This document shows positions 42,290 through 52,923 of a stretch of DNA of 64,000 nt, in pieces; the stretch's first letter is position 1; every line of letters begins with the position of its first letter. The stretch lies in contig JAJJLU010000354.1 of NCBI GenBank assembly GCA_023807065.1, forward strand, positions 1 to 64,000. Reading direction: 5' to 3'. The notes below the pieces were generated by a model that saw only the letters and a program-made list of their open reading frames with translations, was not told the DNA's origin and ran no database searches. The translations under genes were made by a program, and so were the position numbers. The DNA comes from Isotricha intestinalis (taxonomy: Eukaryota > Ciliophora > Litostomatea > Vestibuliferida > Isotrichidae).

Positions 42290-42790
42290 ATTTAAACCAA
42301 TAAAAAACGCAAAACAAGCACTAATAAATAGAAAAAAAAACACCCATAATAATATATTTTATGATATATTAGGATATATAATTTGGGCAAATTATTAGGT
42401 AAATTATTCATCAATTGAATTTACTCTATCTATATTTTGTTGTGTTTTTACTTTTATAAATTATTTAAGTTTGTTTCTTTGAGATTAATTTTCATCATAT
42501 ATTTTTCTTAATAAAATATTGAGGCTCTAAATCTTTTGTTAATGAATTTGATTTTTATGACGTAAAATATGTATATTTGTTATTGACTTTTTTATATTTA
42601 TTTCATTTTCATGTTAAGATGATTTTATTAAAAAATTTCTTAAATAGAAATGCTATATCAAAACTTTTCTCATTTGGTATTTTTTTTCTCTTTTATATAT
42701 TCATTTATTGATATTTATGTTTTTTCTTGTTAACTTTTTAAATCTAATTTCAAATTAAATCCACACAGTTTTAAATCATTTTATTTGCTT
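42290..42790 (+). pseudogene. Decayed multi-pass membrane protein gene
   Basis: Two readable parts on the plus strand. About 42300-42490 has NNIFYDILGYIIWANY, then after a UAG SSIEFTLSIFCCVFTFINYL. About 42530-42750 in another frame has NEFDFYDVKYVYLLLTFLYL, then ILLKNFLNRNAISKLFSFGI and FFLFYIFIY. A UGA then precedes YLCFFLLTF. At least one frameshift lies between. The pattern is several membrane helices with a few charged loop residues. No start codon is convincing and the family is unknown. Confidence 0.4.
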
Positions 42791-42860
42791 TTATTGTTTT
42801 TAATGATTTTAACAATAATTTATTTTTAAATAAATTTAATAAAGAAAATATAGAATTGAA

Positions 42861-43235
42861 ATGGACACTAAAAGTAATGAAATTCGAACTATTTTATTAT
42901 TAAAAATTAATTCGGAAATTAATGATAACAATAATAAAATTGAATTTAAAAGTTTATCAAATAAAAAAAATGTAATAGAAAATTATAAAATCGAATTTAA
43001 TGAATTTTATCAAGGATTTGAAAATAATTTTATATCAAATAATTTATTTCAATTTGAATCTCCAATATCAGAATTAGACACAAATCCAACTTTGATAAAA
43101 TCAAAAAAATTAAATGAAAAAAAAGAAGAAAAAACAGAAAAAATTTTTCCATTAAAATATCTTCAATCTTTATGTGAAGATTTAAAATCAAATAAACCTT
43201 TAAAAAGAAAATTAACAAAAAGTAAAACATGTTAA
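42861..43235 (+). CDS. Hypothetical small protein
   Basis: 124 residues, ATG start, TAA stop. Ordered-looking motifs are NYKIEFNEFYQGFENNF and FPLKYLQSLCEDLKSNKPLK; the latter resembles a short linear docking motif ahead of a basic end KRKLTKSKTC. No domain, signal peptide or membrane helix. The next gene on the same strand starts 231 bp downstream. Confidence 0.55.
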   Translation: MDTKSNEIRTILLLKINSEINDNNNKIEFKSLSNKKNVIENYKIEFNEFYQGFENNFISNNLFQFESPISELDTNPTLIKSKKLNEKKEEKTEKIFPLKYLQSLCEDLKSNKPLKRKLTKSKTC

Positions 43236-43465
43236 TTTTTTTTTATAAATAAGATTTAAGAAAATTAAATCAAATGTAAAAAAAGTTAAAAAAATTGTGT
43301 ATTCTTTATTTTTTATTATCAAGCATTCTAAAAATATATATATTTAGTATTTACTGATCTATTTATATTGTATTATATAGTAGAGTTTTAAAAATTAAAT
43401 TAAATATTTCATTATTTTTTAATTTTAATATATTAATTTTCTTAAATATATAACAAATTAATTAA

Positions 43466-45334
43466 ATGTATAGTTTTTCTCATTCAAGAGGATTATCAGA
43501 ACAAAATAAAACTTTATATACTTCAGAAACAATTAATAGATATAATAAAAATTATGGAAGTGATTTTAATGTATTAAAAATTAAAACAAAAAAAGAAAGA
43601 AATATTAATTTAGCTAAATTTCACACTAATGTTTTATTTAGAAAATTTAATTTGTATACAAAACCAAAAATAAATTATAAAATAAAAGGAATAAATAATT
43701 CAAGTTTAAGCTTATTTTTAACAAAAGTAGAAACAGAACATCAAATAAAAACAACATCAACAATAGATTCAAGTAAGCAAAAATTATTTGAAAAAACAAT
43801 AAATTTAAAAAAATATACAACTCAATCTTTATCAGATAATAATCTTGAAATTGAAAAATATAAAAAACCTTATTCTTTTAATGAATTAATTAGTGAATGT
43901 TTAGAACAAGGAAAAAATAATATTGATACTCTTTCTAATTTTATAAATAAATCAAGAGTAATTAGGAAATTTAAAATAAATAAAGAAATTCAAAAAAATA
44001 AATTATTAGAATTAAAAGAAAATGAATTATTAAAAAATAGAAAAATAGAAAATATATTATATAAACAAAGAATAGCAAAACATTATTTAGAAAATTATAT
44101 GAATGCTTTACATGACTATTTATTATATTTATATAATATAATAAATAAAGAAAAAGAAGTAATTTCAAATTTATTAATAAAAAAAAATGAACTTCAATTA
44201 GATATAATTCAAATATTTTCTAAAATAGAAAAAAAAGAAAAAATATTAGAAAAAAATAAACAATATAAAATATTTTTATTATTAGTTAAATTTAATGTTA
44301 AAGACTTAACATTAATTTCAGAAGAAGATTTAAAAAAATATGGTATTCAAATATCAAATAAAGAAAAAGAAAATTTAACAAATAAACTTTTAAGTCCTCA
44401 GAAAAGTAGAATTAAAAATAGGGAAAAATTAACTTCTAGAAAGTTAATTTCTTTAAAAAATTTAGGTAAAACAAGAAAAAAAAGAAGTTCTGTTTTTGAA
44501 ACTGAAAATCTAATATTTGAACAAGAAATTGATCCTTCTTCAAATCCAAAAATTTTTCAAAGTGTGGATGAATTCTTTTTTCGCCTTCAATTTTTAGATA
44601 ATAAATTAAGAGATTTAATTGAAAATTTTAATTATGTTAAAATTGAAAAAGAAGAATTAAATGAAGAAAAAAATAAAGTTGAAAATATTTTAACTGATAA
44701 TAAAAATTCTGATATTAGAATTATTAATTCTATGAAAAATCAACTTACTAAATTAAAAGAAAAAAATAGTTTTTTACAAAATAAAAAATTTTTCATTAAA
44801 AATAATAATAATCATATTAAATATATTTCTCATAATATAATATTTTCAAAATTAAAAAATATTATATTAAAATATCCAATTAACATTGAAAAAGATTTAA
44901 ATATAATTAATTTTTATGAAAATATAAATTCAAAATCAAAACAAATTTTAGATAAAGGAAAATATTAGAATAAAAATATATTTTGTTTAAAAATATTAGA
45001 AACTCTTTTAATAAAATATTCTTCTTTAATAAAAATATATTCTTCAAACCCAAAACAATATCCTTTATATGATAATATTGTTCATGAATTAGAAGAGAAG
45101 AAGAAATATGAAAAAAATGAAAAAAATAAATATAAAGAAATAAAAAGAAGAGAATTAATATCAAAAAAAGTAATTGAAAAAAATCAAAAAATAATAATTA
45201 CCTCAAGAAGAAAAATAGATAAATTTGATTCTTTAATGAAAATCCAAAGACAAATAGAAAAAGAAGAATTAGAAAGAATAAGAAAATTAAATAAAATAGA
45301 CGAAGGAAAATATGCAACTTGGATAAGTTATTAA
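43466..45334 (+). CDS. Long coiled-coil protein (possibly axonemal) interrupted by one in-frame TAG
   Basis: The frame from ATG 43466 runs 500 codons to TAG at 44966-44968, then stays open in the same frame for 121 further codons to TAA at 45332-45334. The downstream part is clearly coding (LKILETLLIKYSSLIKIYSS, YDNIVHELEEKKKYEKNEKN, DKFDSLMKIQRQIEKEELER). Upstream there is a conserved-looking coiled coil around LQLDIIQIFSKIEKKEKIL and QYKIFLLLVKFNVKDL. The spacing resembles cilium/flagellum coiled-coil proteins of the DUF4200 kind, but this is uncertain. No GTA...AG intron covers the TAG. Reading it as Gln (CAG to TAG) restores a 622-residue protein. Confidence 0.7.
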
Positions 45335-45433
45335 TAATATTAAAAGAAATAAATATATATGTAAAAAAACTAAAATTAAAATAAAAAAAAAATTTAAAAT
45401 TAAAAAAATCCTTATTAAATAAATATTAAAAAA

Positions 45434-46482
45434 ATGTCAGATAATGAGAAAAAAATAAAAGTAAAAAGACAAAAAACAGTAGAATGTTATAATAAAACAC
45501 AAGACTTATTATCATCAAACGAAGAATCAAATCAAATAAATATAACAATAAACACAAATTCAAAAAATAAAATATCAAAAAGAAAGAAAAGAAGGAGTAA
45601 AAGTAAGCAAAAAATAAAAAGGTAAAAAAACAGATTATAATTTTTCTCCAAAGAAAACAATATAATAATATATAAATGAAATAACTCCAGTTCAAAATTT
45701 GAATATAAATATAAATTATAATAAAATAGAAAGAAAAAAATTCATATAGTCAAGAAAAAAAAAGAATATCATCATTATGGAGAAAAACAAAAAATTTTCA
45801 AAAAATGTTAAATGCATTTCTTCATCCTTCAGTAGTAAAAATAGATGATAAAGATATATTTTGTGATACATTAAAGACAACTCTTTTAGATAATGATAAT
45901 ACAATAAAATATAGACCAATATTTAAAAAAAATACAACAAATAATCATTATAATATAACTTTATCTCAATTTTTAAGAAAAAGTGAAGTTGAAAAAGAAT
46001 TTATAAGAGTAAATTTAAAAGCAAAAGCATTTCAATTAATAACAGAAGGAATTTCATCATTAAATAATACACAAAATATTATTGAAGAATTTGAAAAATT
46101 ATTTAGTCAAAATCCTGAAAAAGATAGATATTTACCAGAAGATAAAAATCATTTATTTAATCAAAGATTATCAAATGGAAAAACATTATTATATATTGCA
46201 TGTCAAGAAGGTGCAACTGATATAGTAAAATATTTTTTACAAAAAAAATTAAATCCTAATATTAAAGCTATTTATTTTGATATGGAAGATACATGTTTAT
46301 CTGTTTCTGTCAGATGGAATTATTATGATATTGTTAAATTAATTTTGGAAAGTAATAGAATTTATGAAGAAGATATTGAAGATACTTTAGAAAATGAAAT
46401 TTGTAATGATAAAATCAAACAATTATTAATTTCATATATTCCTGATGATAGAAAAAAAAGAAAAGGTTGTACATGCTTTTAA
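45434..46482 (+). CDS. Ankyrin-repeat protein with prenylation-like C-terminus; long intron or decayed segment
   Basis: The first exon encodes a basic region (KKRRSKSKQKIK). A GTA...TAG segment of 128 nt (45622-45749) removed in phase gives a 306-residue protein reading KSQEKKRISSLWRK, then FQKMLNAFLHPSVVKIDDKD. Next come ankyrin-like helices (GKTLLYIACQEGATDIVKYF; LSVSVRWNYYDIVKLIL) and the end RKGCTCF. The last four residues CTCF fit a CaaX box. The 128-nt segment is four times longer than other introns here and itself reads protein-like (NFSPKKTI, YINEITPVQNLNINYN) with stops and a frame change. So either it is a true long intron or the gene has been damaged and the match is luck. Confidence 0.65.
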
Positions 46483-46947
46483 AAAAACAATATTTTTAAT
46501 TGTTGTAAATGTATTATTTTTGTTTAATATTGAGGTTATTTTTATTAAAATTAGTATGAAAATGGGAATATAAAAGTGAATATATATATGTATTTTATAG
46601 TAAATATTAAAATTCTTTTAGTTTTTTTACTTTTTTTTTTTTAAAGTTATTTTTTGTTCAGAGAGGTGGTAACTTATTTCTTCAAATAAATTCGAGAAAT
46701 GACAAGTATTAAACATCATCACTTAATAATTATTAAGATTAACTTCTTTATAATAAATAATAAAATATATTTATGGTTTAATTAAATATTAATTAATTAA
46801 TATGTAATATTTATTTCCTGTTCTTAAAAAAAAGTAATCAAACTATTTTTTTTCAATTATAAAGAAAATATAATTTCATATTTTTTAATCAAACTAATTT
46901 AATTAAAAAAATTTTATATGATTATTTTAATTTATAATTATTATAAA
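46483..46947. other. Gap with a small hairpin, no gene
   Basis: No coding frame of note. Around 46670-46712 a less AT-rich patch (TTCAGAGAGGTGGTAACTT onward) can fold as ACTT-ATTTCT against AGAAAT-(GAC)-AAGT. It might be part of a small RNA, but box or tRNA features are incomplete. Confidence 0.4.
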
Positions 46948-48492
46948 TTAAATATAATTAATATTTATTCTTTTTGTTGTTTTTTCAATATCATCAAGAG
47001 ATTTTTCTAATTTCAATTTATTTTTATTTAACAAATCATTTAAATAATTGATTCCATGATGATTAATATCAATAGTAGAAAATTCAGAAGAAGAAACAAT
47101 GGTTTCTAATTCATTCATTAAATTTTGATTTTGATTAGTTAATAATAAAATGTGTTGTTTTAATTTTTTATTTTCTTCAACAAAATAATTTTTTAAATCA
47201 ATTATTTTCTCGATATATGAATTTTTTTTATTTGAACTTTGATAAGTACTATTTTCAAAATATTCATAATTACTTCTATTTGTATAAGGGTTTATATTTG
47301 AACAATGATTTTCTTTATTTTCTAAAGAATTATTTATTGAATTATTAATTGAATTATTTTGGTTTTTTTTATCTGAATTTTTAGGTGTATTTGCAAAAGA
47401 AAAAGTCTTATTATTATTATTTTCTTTAAAAGAATATGTATCATATTTTATATTTAATTTTTTAGGGGATTTAATTTTATAATTTATTTTTGAATATATA
47501 TTGTCCTTTATAAAATTATTTTCTGTATTAATTGGAATTGCTTTTTTTATTTTGTAATTTAATATTTTTCTATATGTTGGTTCTTTAATATTATTTTCTT
47601 CATTTAAATTTTCAAATTCATTATTACTTTCTATGTATAAATCTTTATTATGAAAAGACTTTGAAAATTTATTCTTATTATTTTTTTCTAAATTTTTATA
47701 ATTATTATTTTTTATATTTTTTATTTCATTTTCATATTTAATATTTAAATTTGTTATTTTTTCTTGAAAAGTATTATTTAAATTATTAATTTCTTTTTCA
47801 AACATTTCTTTATTTAATTTATTCATTTCTTCTTGTTTTTCTATTTCATTATTTAATTGATTAATATCATTTAAAGCTTTTTTATAATTTTCATTTAATT
47901 CATTATTTTCTTCTATTAATTTATTATTCGTTAAATTAATTTTAATATATTCTTGTTTTAAATTATTATAATCTTGATTTATATTTTCATAATTTTCATT
48001 TATTTTATTAAATTCAATTTCATTTATAATTTCATTATATTTATCATTCTCAATTTTTAATCTTTTATAATCATTATTTATATTATTTATTTCTTCATTT
48101 AAAGAATTTATTTCTTTTATATTTTCTTCATTTTCTTTTTGACAATTATCAAGCAAAGTTTTAATTTCAATATTTTCATTTTCTAATTTTAAATTTTCTA
48201 TTTCTAAATCATTTATTTGAGAAAGTAATTTTTTATTTTCATTTTGAATTATTTTATTATTATCTAATAATTTCTCAAATCCTACTTTTAAATATTCATA
48301 ATCATTTATAATTTTATTTAATTCATTTTTTAAATTTTCATTTTCTTCTTTTAATATTGTATTATATTCTTCAACACAAATTAAATTATTTATTTTTTGT
48401 TCTTCTTCATAAATTTGATCTTTAAGTTGATTAATTATTAAATCTCTTTCATTATCATTATTATAAGAATTTAAACTTTCACTTTTTGACAT
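46948..48492 (-). CDS. Long coiled-coil protein
   Basis: 514 residues, ATG start. Residues about 10-240 form one continuous heptad coiled coil (LIINQLKDQIYEEEQKINNL; NENKKLLSQINDLEIENLKL; LIEENNELNENYKKALNDIN). An Asn/Ser-rich region follows, then a second short coil (IIDLKNYFVEENKKLKQHIL; LNDLLNKNKLKLEKSLDDI). No motor, head or membrane domain. A structural or tethering role is likely but cannot be specified. A similar protein lies at 55172-56665 on the same strand. Confidence 0.7.
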   Translation of the reverse strand: MSKSESLNSYNNDNERDLIINQLKDQIYEEEQKINNLICVEEYNTILKEENENLKNELNKIINDYEYLKVGFEKLLDNNKIIQNENKKLLSQINDLEIENLKLENENIEIKTLLDNCQKENEENIKEINSLNEEINNINNDYKRLKIENDKYNEIINEIEFNKINENYENINQDYNNLKQEYIKINLTNNKLIEENNELNENYKKALNDINQLNNEIEKQEEMNKLNKEMFEKEINNLNNTFQEKITNLNIKYENEIKNIKNNNYKNLEKNNKNKFSKSFHNKDLYIESNNEFENLNEENNIKEPTYRKILNYKIKKAIPINTENNFIKDNIYSKINYKIKSPKKLNIKYDTYSFKENNNNKTFSFANTPKNSDKKNQNNSINNSINNSLENKENHCSNINPYTNRSNYEYFENSTYQSSNKKNSYIEKIIDLKNYFVEENKKLKQHILLLTNQNQNLMNELETIVSSSEFSTIDINHHGINYLNDLLNKNKLKLEKSLDDIEKTTKRININYI

Positions 48493-48704
48493 ATAATTAT
48501 ATTTAATTTTTAGAAAAATAATTATTTCAAATTATTAAATAATTAAAATAAAAATATTAAAAAAAAAATCCCAAAATGAATTTTTAAAAAGTATGGAAAT
48601 TTCAAAATAAAAAATTCCTTTATCTTATATTGATAATAATTTTCATATTTATTTTAAATAATTAAATAAAAAGTATCTAAGGTTAAATCCTAAAAAATAT
48701 AGAT

Positions 48705-51377
48705 TCAAAAGGAATAATTAAATTTTATTTCTTTTAATTCTTCTATTTGAATGATATTTTTAATGATATATGTTATTTTCAAAAATTGTGAATCATAATT
48801 ACCTTCAATATTATATGAAGTTCCATTATTTAATATTGCTAATGCTGTATTATTATTTACATTTTTGATATTTAAAATAATAATTTTCTCTAAAATATTA
48901 TCTTTAAAAGAGTAAATTTCTAAATTATTTTTATTAGTATTAACAAATAATTTTTCATTTTCATATTTAAAACTAACTCTCCAATAATTTTCATTTTCAA
49001 TAACAAATCTCTCATCATTATCATAAAAAATTTCTCCTTTTGCTTCACCATAATCATTTAAATTAATCATTAAATTTAATTTTCTGTTTCTTAAAACATA
49101 AGAATTTCTAATATAATTATCAAAAGTATCTTGAAAAGGAACAACACACCCTCCTCTTAAAAAAATATTAATATCTTTATATTTTCCAGAAAGGTTTTTT
49201 CTTCTATCTGTATCATTAGATTTAATAGATTCATTACCATTAGGATATAAATTCCATAATCCTTCAGGAAATGTTTTATTATAAGGTATTTCAGAATTTT
49301 CTACAAAATTAGGAAATAAAATAAAGCAATCACCAATCATTACTCTTTCATCAATATCAAAATATGAATTTTCATCATAAGGAAAAGTATAAAACACAGG
49401 TTTAAAAAAACCACTTTTTTCATTTAAACTAACATAAAACATTTCAGAATAAATATACCTTAATAAACTATATCTATAATTAATAGCATTTTTAATGTAA
49501 TTTAAACTATTTTCATCAAAAGACCAAGGAAATTGATTTGTAGAATAAATAAAATTATGATTTCTACTAAAAGGATAAAAAACACCTAAATTATGCCATC
49601 TAACACATAAATTAGAATTAGCATTATCCATAAAACCACAAATATCATCTCCAGTCATAGGAATACCAAAAATATTAAATTGAAAAATTCCACTTATTGA
49701 ATTTTTCATATCATCTATATTAGAATGATTATCACCTAACCAATGAAAAGCATATTTCCCAATTCCAATAAAATTACTTCTTGTTAAAACAAAAGGACGA
49801 AATTTTAATTTATTTAAAAGAAAATAATAAGTACTTTTTGAATGAAAAAAGGAAATTAAAGGTTTAGTATTATAAGAAGCATATTTAATATCATTATCAC
49901 CATAATTGATAGCATTTTCATTAATACTTCCAGTAGAAATATCTAAATTATGACCTCTAAAACCAGGAATATAAGGTAAATCTTTATAATAATAATAATT
50001 ATCTTTTTTATCGCAAATTTTTGCTATTTCTCCAATACAAGGATGATCTCTTTTTAACATTGCTGGTTCATTCATATCTAACCATATACCATCATATTTA
50101 ATTAAATTATAATATAAATTTAAACCATAATGCCATATTATTATTGTATTTGGATTAAAAAAATCTGGAAATACTGTATCTCCTGGCCATACATTACTTA
50201 TTAATGTTTTTTTTGTATAATTTGATTTTATAAATATATTTAATTCGTTTCCTAATTTCACAAAAGGATTATTTTTATTCTCATATGATATTCCCAAATC
50301 GACTATAGGAATAAAATGATAATTTTCATTATGTAAATTATTCACAATTTTTGATAAATCACTGAATTGATCATTAATAGTGAATATTTCAAATTCACGT
50401 AGAGAATCTATATCAATCCACATAGTGTCAAAAGGAATCTTATTTGTTTTATAATTAAGAATAACATCATTAAATTCTTTTGAACTTTTATAACCATATC
50501 TACTTTGATGAAAACCAAAAGACCAAAAAGGAGGAAGAGTAGGAAACCCTAATAAAAAATGAATATATTTATTAACTTCTTCAGGAGAATTTCCAAAAAT
50601 AATATAATAATCAATTATTCCTCCAATAGTTTTATAAATGAGAGAAATATTATCATTTGAATTTGTTTTGATAATAATATCTTGCATATTTGAATTAACA
50701 AAAACAAATCCTAAAAATATATTTTCATATTTAGTTTTATGCAATCCAATAGGTTGATGACCCATTAAATTAAATCTTCCTTCTCTATCATCTTTTTGTA
50801 TTCCTCCTGTATCATTTGGCCAAATTGTATAAATTCCATCTTCTAATTTTAATTTGTGATATCTTTCTCCAAAGCCATATATATTATTTGATGTTAATAT
50901 TGATTCAAATTGAATTAATGTTTCACTAAATAAAAAATTTTCTTCTGAAAATGAATATATTTCTTCTTCATTTGGTGTTAATATTGAAAATGATAATTTG
51001 TTATTTGATGGAATTTTTATTTTAAATTTTGATGATGAACTTTTTACATTTGATATTCTATTAAATATATATTTTGGATTTAAAACTTCATTTTCTGGAA
51101 CTATCCATCTATTATTATTATCTGCATCTAATATTTTTAAATGGAGAAAATTGTCATATTCTATTTGAAGAGATACATTTAAATTTTGTATTAATTTTAT
51201 ATTTTGAGGATTTATTAATTGAGAACATTCATATGGTTTTGGATTAAAAGGTAATTTAGATTTATCATATGAAAATAATGATGATGATTCTTTTGAATGT
51301 TTTAGTTTTCCAAGGTAATTTTCATTTGATGTTAATATTGTTGAAAATAATATTATTAATGATAATTTATTATTCAT
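48705..51377 (-). CDS. Secreted or lysosomal glycoside hydrolase family 31 (alpha-glucosidase-like)
   Basis: 890 residues, ATG start with a signal peptide (LSLIILFSTILTS). GH31 landmarks are in order: GFGERYHKLKLEDGIYTIWP, FWSFGFHQSRYGYKS, PFDTMWIDID, the catalytic nucleophile Asp in YDGIWLDMNEPAM (about residue 432), RPFVLTRSNFIG, acid/base Asp in AFHWLGDNHS (about residue 546), then GDDICGF and FYPFSRNHN. C-terminal beta domains follow, with IFLRGGCVVPFQ. The length agrees with acid alpha-glucosidase or sucrase-type enzymes. It should release glucose from alpha-linked glucans in food vacuoles, lysosomes or outside the cell. Confidence 0.95.
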   Translation of the reverse strand: MNNKLSLIILFSTILTSNENYLGKLKHSKESSSLFSYDKSKLPFNPKPYECSQLINPQNIKLIQNLNVSLQIEYDNFLHLKILDADNNNRWIVPENEVLNPKYIFNRISNVKSSSSKFKIKIPSNNKLSFSILTPNEEEIYSFSEENFLFSETLIQFESILTSNNIYGFGERYHKLKLEDGIYTIWPNDTGGIQKDDREGRFNLMGHQPIGLHKTKYENIFLGFVFVNSNMQDIIIKTNSNDNISLIYKTIGGIIDYYIIFGNSPEEVNKYIHFLLGFPTLPPFWSFGFHQSRYGYKSSKEFNDVILNYKTNKIPFDTMWIDIDSLREFEIFTINDQFSDLSKIVNNLHNENYHFIPIVDLGISYENKNNPFVKLGNELNIFIKSNYTKKTLISNVWPGDTVFPDFFNPNTIIIWHYGLNLYYNLIKYDGIWLDMNEPAMLKRDHPCIGEIAKICDKKDNYYYYKDLPYIPGFRGHNLDISTGSINENAINYGDNDIKYASYNTKPLISFFHSKSTYYFLLNKLKFRPFVLTRSNFIGIGKYAFHWLGDNHSNIDDMKNSISGIFQFNIFGIPMTGDDICGFMDNANSNLCVRWHNLGVFYPFSRNHNFIYSTNQFPWSFDENSLNYIKNAINYRYSLLRYIYSEMFYVSLNEKSGFFKPVFYTFPYDENSYFDIDERVMIGDCFILFPNFVENSEIPYNKTFPEGLWNLYPNGNESIKSNDTDRRKNLSGKYKDINIFLRGGCVVPFQDTFDNYIRNSYVLRNRKLNLMINLNDYGEAKGEIFYDNDERFVIENENYWRVSFKYENEKLFVNTNKNNLEIYSFKDNILEKIIILNIKNVNNNTALAILNNGTSYNIEGNYDSQFLKITYIIKNIIQIEELKEIKFNYSF

Positions 51378-51514
51378 TTGTTTTAAAATATTTTTATATA
51401 AATTAAACAGTTAATTATTCATATTTTATAAAATTATTTTTGTGATAAGATTCAAAAATGAAAAAAAAAATTAAAAAAATCAATTTAGTTATCTTTTAAA
51501 AAATCCAAAAAAAT

Positions 51515-51763
51515 TTATTTATTTAAAGGGAAATTTCCAGTAACCCAATAATCAATAACTTTATTATTCCAATTAGTTACAATAATAACACCATGTTGAT
51601 CAAAATATTGTTTTAAAGGTTCTCCTTTTTGAGGATATCTAAAAACAAAAGGTTTTCCGTTAAGAGCTTTTTCAAAATCTTTATCAAAAACATTTCTTCC
51701 ATAATATTTTCCTTTTAATTCATCCATAGCTTTTTTTTCTTCAGGAGTTAAAGTAACCACCAT
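51515..51763 (-). CDS. Small conserved-looking hypothetical protein (82 aa)
   Basis: 82 residues, ATG start. It reads as one compact alpha/beta unit: TPEEKKAMDELKGKYYGRNV, then FRYPQKGEPLKQYFDQHGVI, then VTNWNNKVIDYWVTGNFPL. Composition is balanced and unlike the Asn-rich neighbours, suggesting a folded, well-expressed protein. No signal peptide. Its start is only 38 bp from that of the DHHC gene on the other strand. I do not recognise the family. Confidence 0.65.
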   Translation of the reverse strand: MVVTLTPEEKKAMDELKGKYYGRNVFDKDFEKALNGKPFVFRYPQKGEPLKQYFDQHGVIIVTNWNNKVIDYWVTGNFPLNK

Positions 51764-51801
51764 TTAAATTAAAAAAAAACATTATTATATAATCAAAAAA
51801 A

Positions 51802-52692
51802 ATGGAAAATAATAATAATGAAAATCAAAATTTAAATGTATTAAGTCCAAATAATAACAATGAACAATTAAATAATAACAATAATAATAATAATGTAATA
51901 AACACAATATCACACAATAATATAGAATCTCAAATAAAAATATATAATCCAGTAAGATATTGTTGTAATTCAAAAAAAAGAATATATTTAAAAAACAATT
52001 CAATAGTAATAGTAATAATTATAATATTTTTTATAATATTACCAATATTGTTATTAAATATAATTATATTTCCAAAAATGAAATCAAAAAAATATAAAAT
52101 AATAAATTATATCTTCGGAAATATAATATTTATAATAAATGTGTTATCATATTTAAATATAGTAACTTCAAGTCCTGGTTATGAAGAAACAATAAACCAA
52201 ATAAGTGAAAATGAATATAATGAATTAAAGCCAATTGTTACTATAAAAGGAAATAAATATAATTTAAAATATTGTTCTACTTGTAAAATAATAAGACAAT
52301 TAAGAACTTTTCATTGTAGTCAATGTGGAAAATGTGTTTTAAAACATGATCATCATTGTGAATTTATTAATAATTGTGTTGGAAAAAATAATCATTTAAA
52401 ATTTATTTCTTTTTTATTGTGTGTTTCTTTATCTTCTATTTTTTGTGTTTTAAATAGTATTCTTATTCCTCTTAAAGAACATAAAAATATGGGTATCATC
52501 AGAACTATATTTTTAATAGTTTTAGGAATTATTTGTGCTTATATTTTCCTTAGCCTTTTTCCTTTTAGTTGTTTTCATTTATATTTAATTTCTATTAATA
52601 TGACTACAAGAGAAGATATTAAAGATTCTAATTATGTTAAAAGTGTAAATAATGGATTTTGTGAAAATTGGAAAGAAGTTTGCAGTGATTGA
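51802..52692 (+). CDS. DHHC-type protein S-acyltransferase
   Basis: 296 residues, ATG start, TGA stop. An Asn-repeat N-terminus, two membrane helices (VIVIIIIFFIILPILLLN; IFGNIIFIINVLSYLN), then the Cys-rich domain CSTCKIIRQLRTFHCSQCGK with KHDHHCEFINNCVGKNNH. Two more helices follow and then the family TTxE-like motif NMTTREDIK. It transfers palmitate to Cys residues on membrane proteins. Unlike the 36745 enzyme it has the canonical DHHC and no ankyrin repeats. Confidence 0.92.
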   Translation: MENNNNENQNLNVLSPNNNNEQLNNNNNNNNVINTISHNNIESQIKIYNPVRYCCNSKKRIYLKNNSIVIVIIIIFFIILPILLLNIIIFPKMKSKKYKIINYIFGNIIFIINVLSYLNIVTSSPGYEETINQISENEYNELKPIVTIKGNKYNLKYCSTCKIIRQLRTFHCSQCGKCVLKHDHHCEFINNCVGKNNHLKFISFLLCVSLSSIFCVLNSILIPLKEHKNMGIIRTIFLIVLGIICAYIFLSLFPFSCFHLYLISINMTTREDIKDSNYVKSVNNGFCENWKEVCSD

Positions 52693-52923
52693 TTAATATT
52701 TTATATTTAAAATATTAAATATAATAAAATAATATTATTACTTTTTATATTTATTTCATATAAAAAATTAGAGATGATAATATTAGAAAATAAAATTAAA
52801 ATTTTGGAAAAAAATAATATTTTTATATTTTCCAAATTATTAACTCTGAAAATAATATAAAAAATATTTTTAATAATAGAATTTAAATAAATTACAAATG
52901 ATTAAATTTCATTAACAAAAAAA

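Noticed and set aside
46655..46722. tRNA-like patch (A-box-like TTCAGAGAGGTGGTAAC and B-box-like ATTCGAGAAAT).
   Set aside because: No acceptor or T-stem pairing, no correct anticodon loop (U33 missing) and poor D-stem.
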